The notes below the pieces were generated by a model. That model saw only the letters and a list, made by a program, of their open reading frames with translations. It ran no database searches and had not been told where the DNA came from. Positions 62,460 through 64,000 of a stretch of 64,000 nt of DNA are shown piece by piece (position 1 is the first letter of the stretch; every line of letters begins with the position of its first letter). This DNA comes from JBEKYD01 sp052148435. GTDB lineage: Bacteria > Acidobacteriota > Terriglobia > Bryobacterales > Bryobacteraceae. The position numbers were made by a program, and so were the translations under genes. The DNA lies in NCBI GenBank assembly GCA_052148435.1, contig JBKQIF010000130.1:1-64000 (forward strand), written 5' to 3'.

Positions 62460-64000
62460 TGGGCACTCCCGATCCCTTGTGGGATTGGCGTCACGCCGCC
62501 GCTGCGACGCCGGCCATCCCCCCTGCTCCCGACCGCGAAGCGGCCTTGGAGGGCTTTCTCCACCAGGAGCAGGACAAAGAGCTCCTGCGTTTTTCCACCG
62601 CCGGCAGCGTCGACGATGGCAAAAGCACCCTCATCGGCCGCCTCCTGTTCGATTCCAAGGGCGTGTACGAGGATCAACTGGCGTCGATCGCGCAGGCACG
62701 CTCCAGCCAGACCGCCGGCGGCGTGGATTTCGCCCTGCTCACCGACGGCCTCCGCGCCGAACGCGAGCAGGGCATCACCATCGACGTCGCCTACCGTTAT
62801 TTCGAAACCCCCCGGCGCAAGTTCATCATCGCCGATACGCCCGGCCACGAACAGTACACCCGCAATATGGCCACCGGCGCCTCCACCGCCAATCTGGCCA
62901 TCGTGCTGGTGGACGCCCGCAACGGCGTGCTGCCCCAGTCCCGCCGCCACGCCTTCATTGCGTCCCTGCTGGGCATTCCCCACATCCTGGTCGCGGTCAA
63001 CAAAATGGACCTGGTCGATTGGCGTCGGGACGTCTTTGAGGCCATCCGCCAGGAATTCACCCGTTTCGCCGCGCCGCTCGGCTTTCACGACCTGACCTTC
63101 ATCCCCATCAGTGCCCTCTTCGGCGATAACGTGGTTTCCAAGAGCACCCGCATGCCATGGTTCCAGGGCGAAAGCCTTCTCAGCCACCTCGAAACCGCGC
63201 CCGTCGCCGCCGACCGCAATCTCGCGGAAATGCGCTTTCCCGTGCAGTCCGTCATTCGCCCCAACCAGGATTTCCGCGGTTACGCCGGCCAAGTGGCCTC
63301 CGGCATTCTCACCCCCGGCGAAACCGTGATGGTGCTGCCTTCCGGACGCACGTCGCGCATCAAATCCATCGCCACTTACGACGGCGACCTGCCGTGCGCC
63401 TTCGCCCCGCTTTCGGTCACGGTCTGCCTCGAAGACGAGCTCGATATCAGCCGCGGCGACATGCTGGCCGACCCGGTCTGCCCGCCCCACCTCACCCGCA
63501 CGCTCGATGCGCGCCTCGTCTGGATGAGCCATACGCCGCTCGATCTCAAACGCGACTACCTCATCAAGCACACCACCCAGGAGGTCAAGGCGCGCGTGCG
63601 CGCCATCCGCTACCGCTTCGACGTGAATACGCTCGCGCAGGAGCCCGTTACCGAACTGCGGCTCAACGAAATCGGCGCCGCCGTCGTCGAAACCCGCAAG
63701 CCCCTGTTCGTCGATCCGTACCGCCGCAACCGCGTCACCGGCGCGTTCATTCTCATCGATCCCCTGTCGAACGAAACCGTCGCCGCCGGCATGATCTCAG
63801 ACCCGCGCACCCGAAACGCCAGCCGCGCCGCTGCCGGCGACCCCTCCGCGCCCGTCACCGCCGCCGAGCGCGCCGAGCGCCACGGCCATACCGCCGCCAT
63901 CGTCTGGATGGCCGCGGGCTGGGATGCCGCCTGCCGTCTGGAGCGCGCCCTCTTCGAGCGCGGCGCCGTAACCCAGGTGTTGGACCGAGCCGCCGCCGGC
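62459..64000 (+). CDS. cysN: Sulfate adenylyltransferase subunit 1 with degenerate APS-kinase-like tail (partial)
   Basis: 514 codons are present and the gene runs off the window. GTPase motifs: G1 GSVDDGKST (49-57), G3 DTPGHEQYTR (126-135), G4 NKMDLVD (181-187). It hydrolyses GTP to drive APS formation by CysD. After the EF-Tu-like barrels, at about residue 475, sequence like the start of a fused CysC appears (HGHTAAIVWMAAGWDAACRL then ERALFERG), but where CysC has the P-loop GLSGAGKST this has no Gly/Lys/Ser-Thr. An APS kinase made here would be inactive. Confidence 0.93.
   Translation, partial: MGTPDPLWDWRHAAAATPAIPPAPDREAALEGFLHQEQDKELLRFSTAGSVDDGKSTLIGRLLFDSKGVYEDQLASIAQARSSQTAGGVDFALLTDGLRAEREQGITIDVAYRYFETPRRKFIIADTPGHEQYTRNMATGASTANLAIVLVDARNGVLPQSRRHAFIASLLGIPHILVAVNKMDLVDWRRDVFEAIRQEFTRFAAPLGFHDLTFIPISALFGDNVVSKSTRMPWFQGESLLSHLETAPVAADRNLAEMRFPVQSVIRPNQDFRGYAGQVASGILTPGETVMVLPSGRTSRIKSIATYDGDLPCAFAPLSVTVCLEDELDISRGDMLADPVCPPHLTRTLDARLVWMSHTPLDLKRDYLIKHTTQEVKARVRAIRYRFDVNTLAQEPVTELRLNEIGAAVVETRKPLFVDPYRRNRVTGAFILIDPLSNETVAAGMISDPRTRNASRAAAGDPSAPVTAAERAERHGHTAAIVWMAAGWDAACRLERALFERGAVTQVLDRAAAG

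Overview
The window is a GC-rich bacterial chromosome segment with few clear promoters and short gaps. It looks like Acidobacteriota of the Solibacter/Bryobacter type. The gene families point that way: a PadR regulator translationally coupled to a two-unit MacB/FtsX permease, a 1357-residue TonB-dependent receptor with an N-terminal carboxypeptidase-regulatory-like domain, a CRTAC1 (ASPIC/UnbV) protein, Tat-exported Gfo/Idh/MocA and xylose-isomerase-like proteins, DUF4159 and paired DUF4097 proteins, and large multihaem cytochromes. This is inferred from family content; there is no rRNA or tRNA gene in the window to confirm it.

Layout. 1-3.7 kb: an exported coiled-coil protein, then a gene-poor stretch with a lone Phd antitoxin, a ribbon-helix-helix protein and a small orphan gene bracketed by TTTCCGATAAC-type motifs. 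3.7-7.8 kb: a three-gene operon of exported amidohydrolases of which only the middle one keeps the HxH metal site. 7.9-9.2 kb: Dtd, a small basic protein and a P-loop kinase. 9.2-18.6 kb: PadR/permease, aldo-keto reductase, LuxR-type regulator, 2H phosphoesterase, CDP-alcohol phosphatidyltransferase, FlK-like thioesterase with a Tat-exported TIM-barrel protein, and a baeRF protein. 18.7-33.6 kb: an envelope and electron-transfer region with a 19-haem cytochrome fused to a cytochrome b561-like membrane domain, a lipoprotein, a second aldo-keto reductase, a TMTC-like membrane/TPR protein, a CRTAC1 protein overlapping an 8-haem cytochrome/TPR gene, and the TonB receptor. 34-36.5 kb: a divergent membrane pyrophosphatase. 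37-43.6 kb: Hsp70-like protein, rplU-rpmA-obgE, a HutI-like amidohydrolase, an RsuA-type pseudouridine synthase and an outer-membrane protein.

43.9-47 kb: an ECF sigma / anti-sigma / DUF4097 / DUF4097 operon. 47-50.8 kb: VapBC, an ArsA-type ATPase with a tiny partner protein, a DUF4159 protein and a Phd/RelE pair. 51-54.3 kb: a Gfo/Idh/MocA oxidoreductase and a two-gene AAA ATPase plus DUF4276 (TOPRIM-like) unit, the best candidate here for an uncharacterised defence system. 54.4-57.9 kb: an NtrY/NtrX-type two-component system whose regulator has lost the GAFTGA loop. 58.2-64 kb: a chemoreceptor, a small secreted protein, HNH nuclease plus ComF, and cysD-cysN; cysN runs off the window and carries a degenerate APS-kinase-like tail.

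Several gaps hold dispersed stem-loop repeats with compensatory arm changes, and three regulator genes have a -10 box so close to the start codon that their mRNAs look leaderless.
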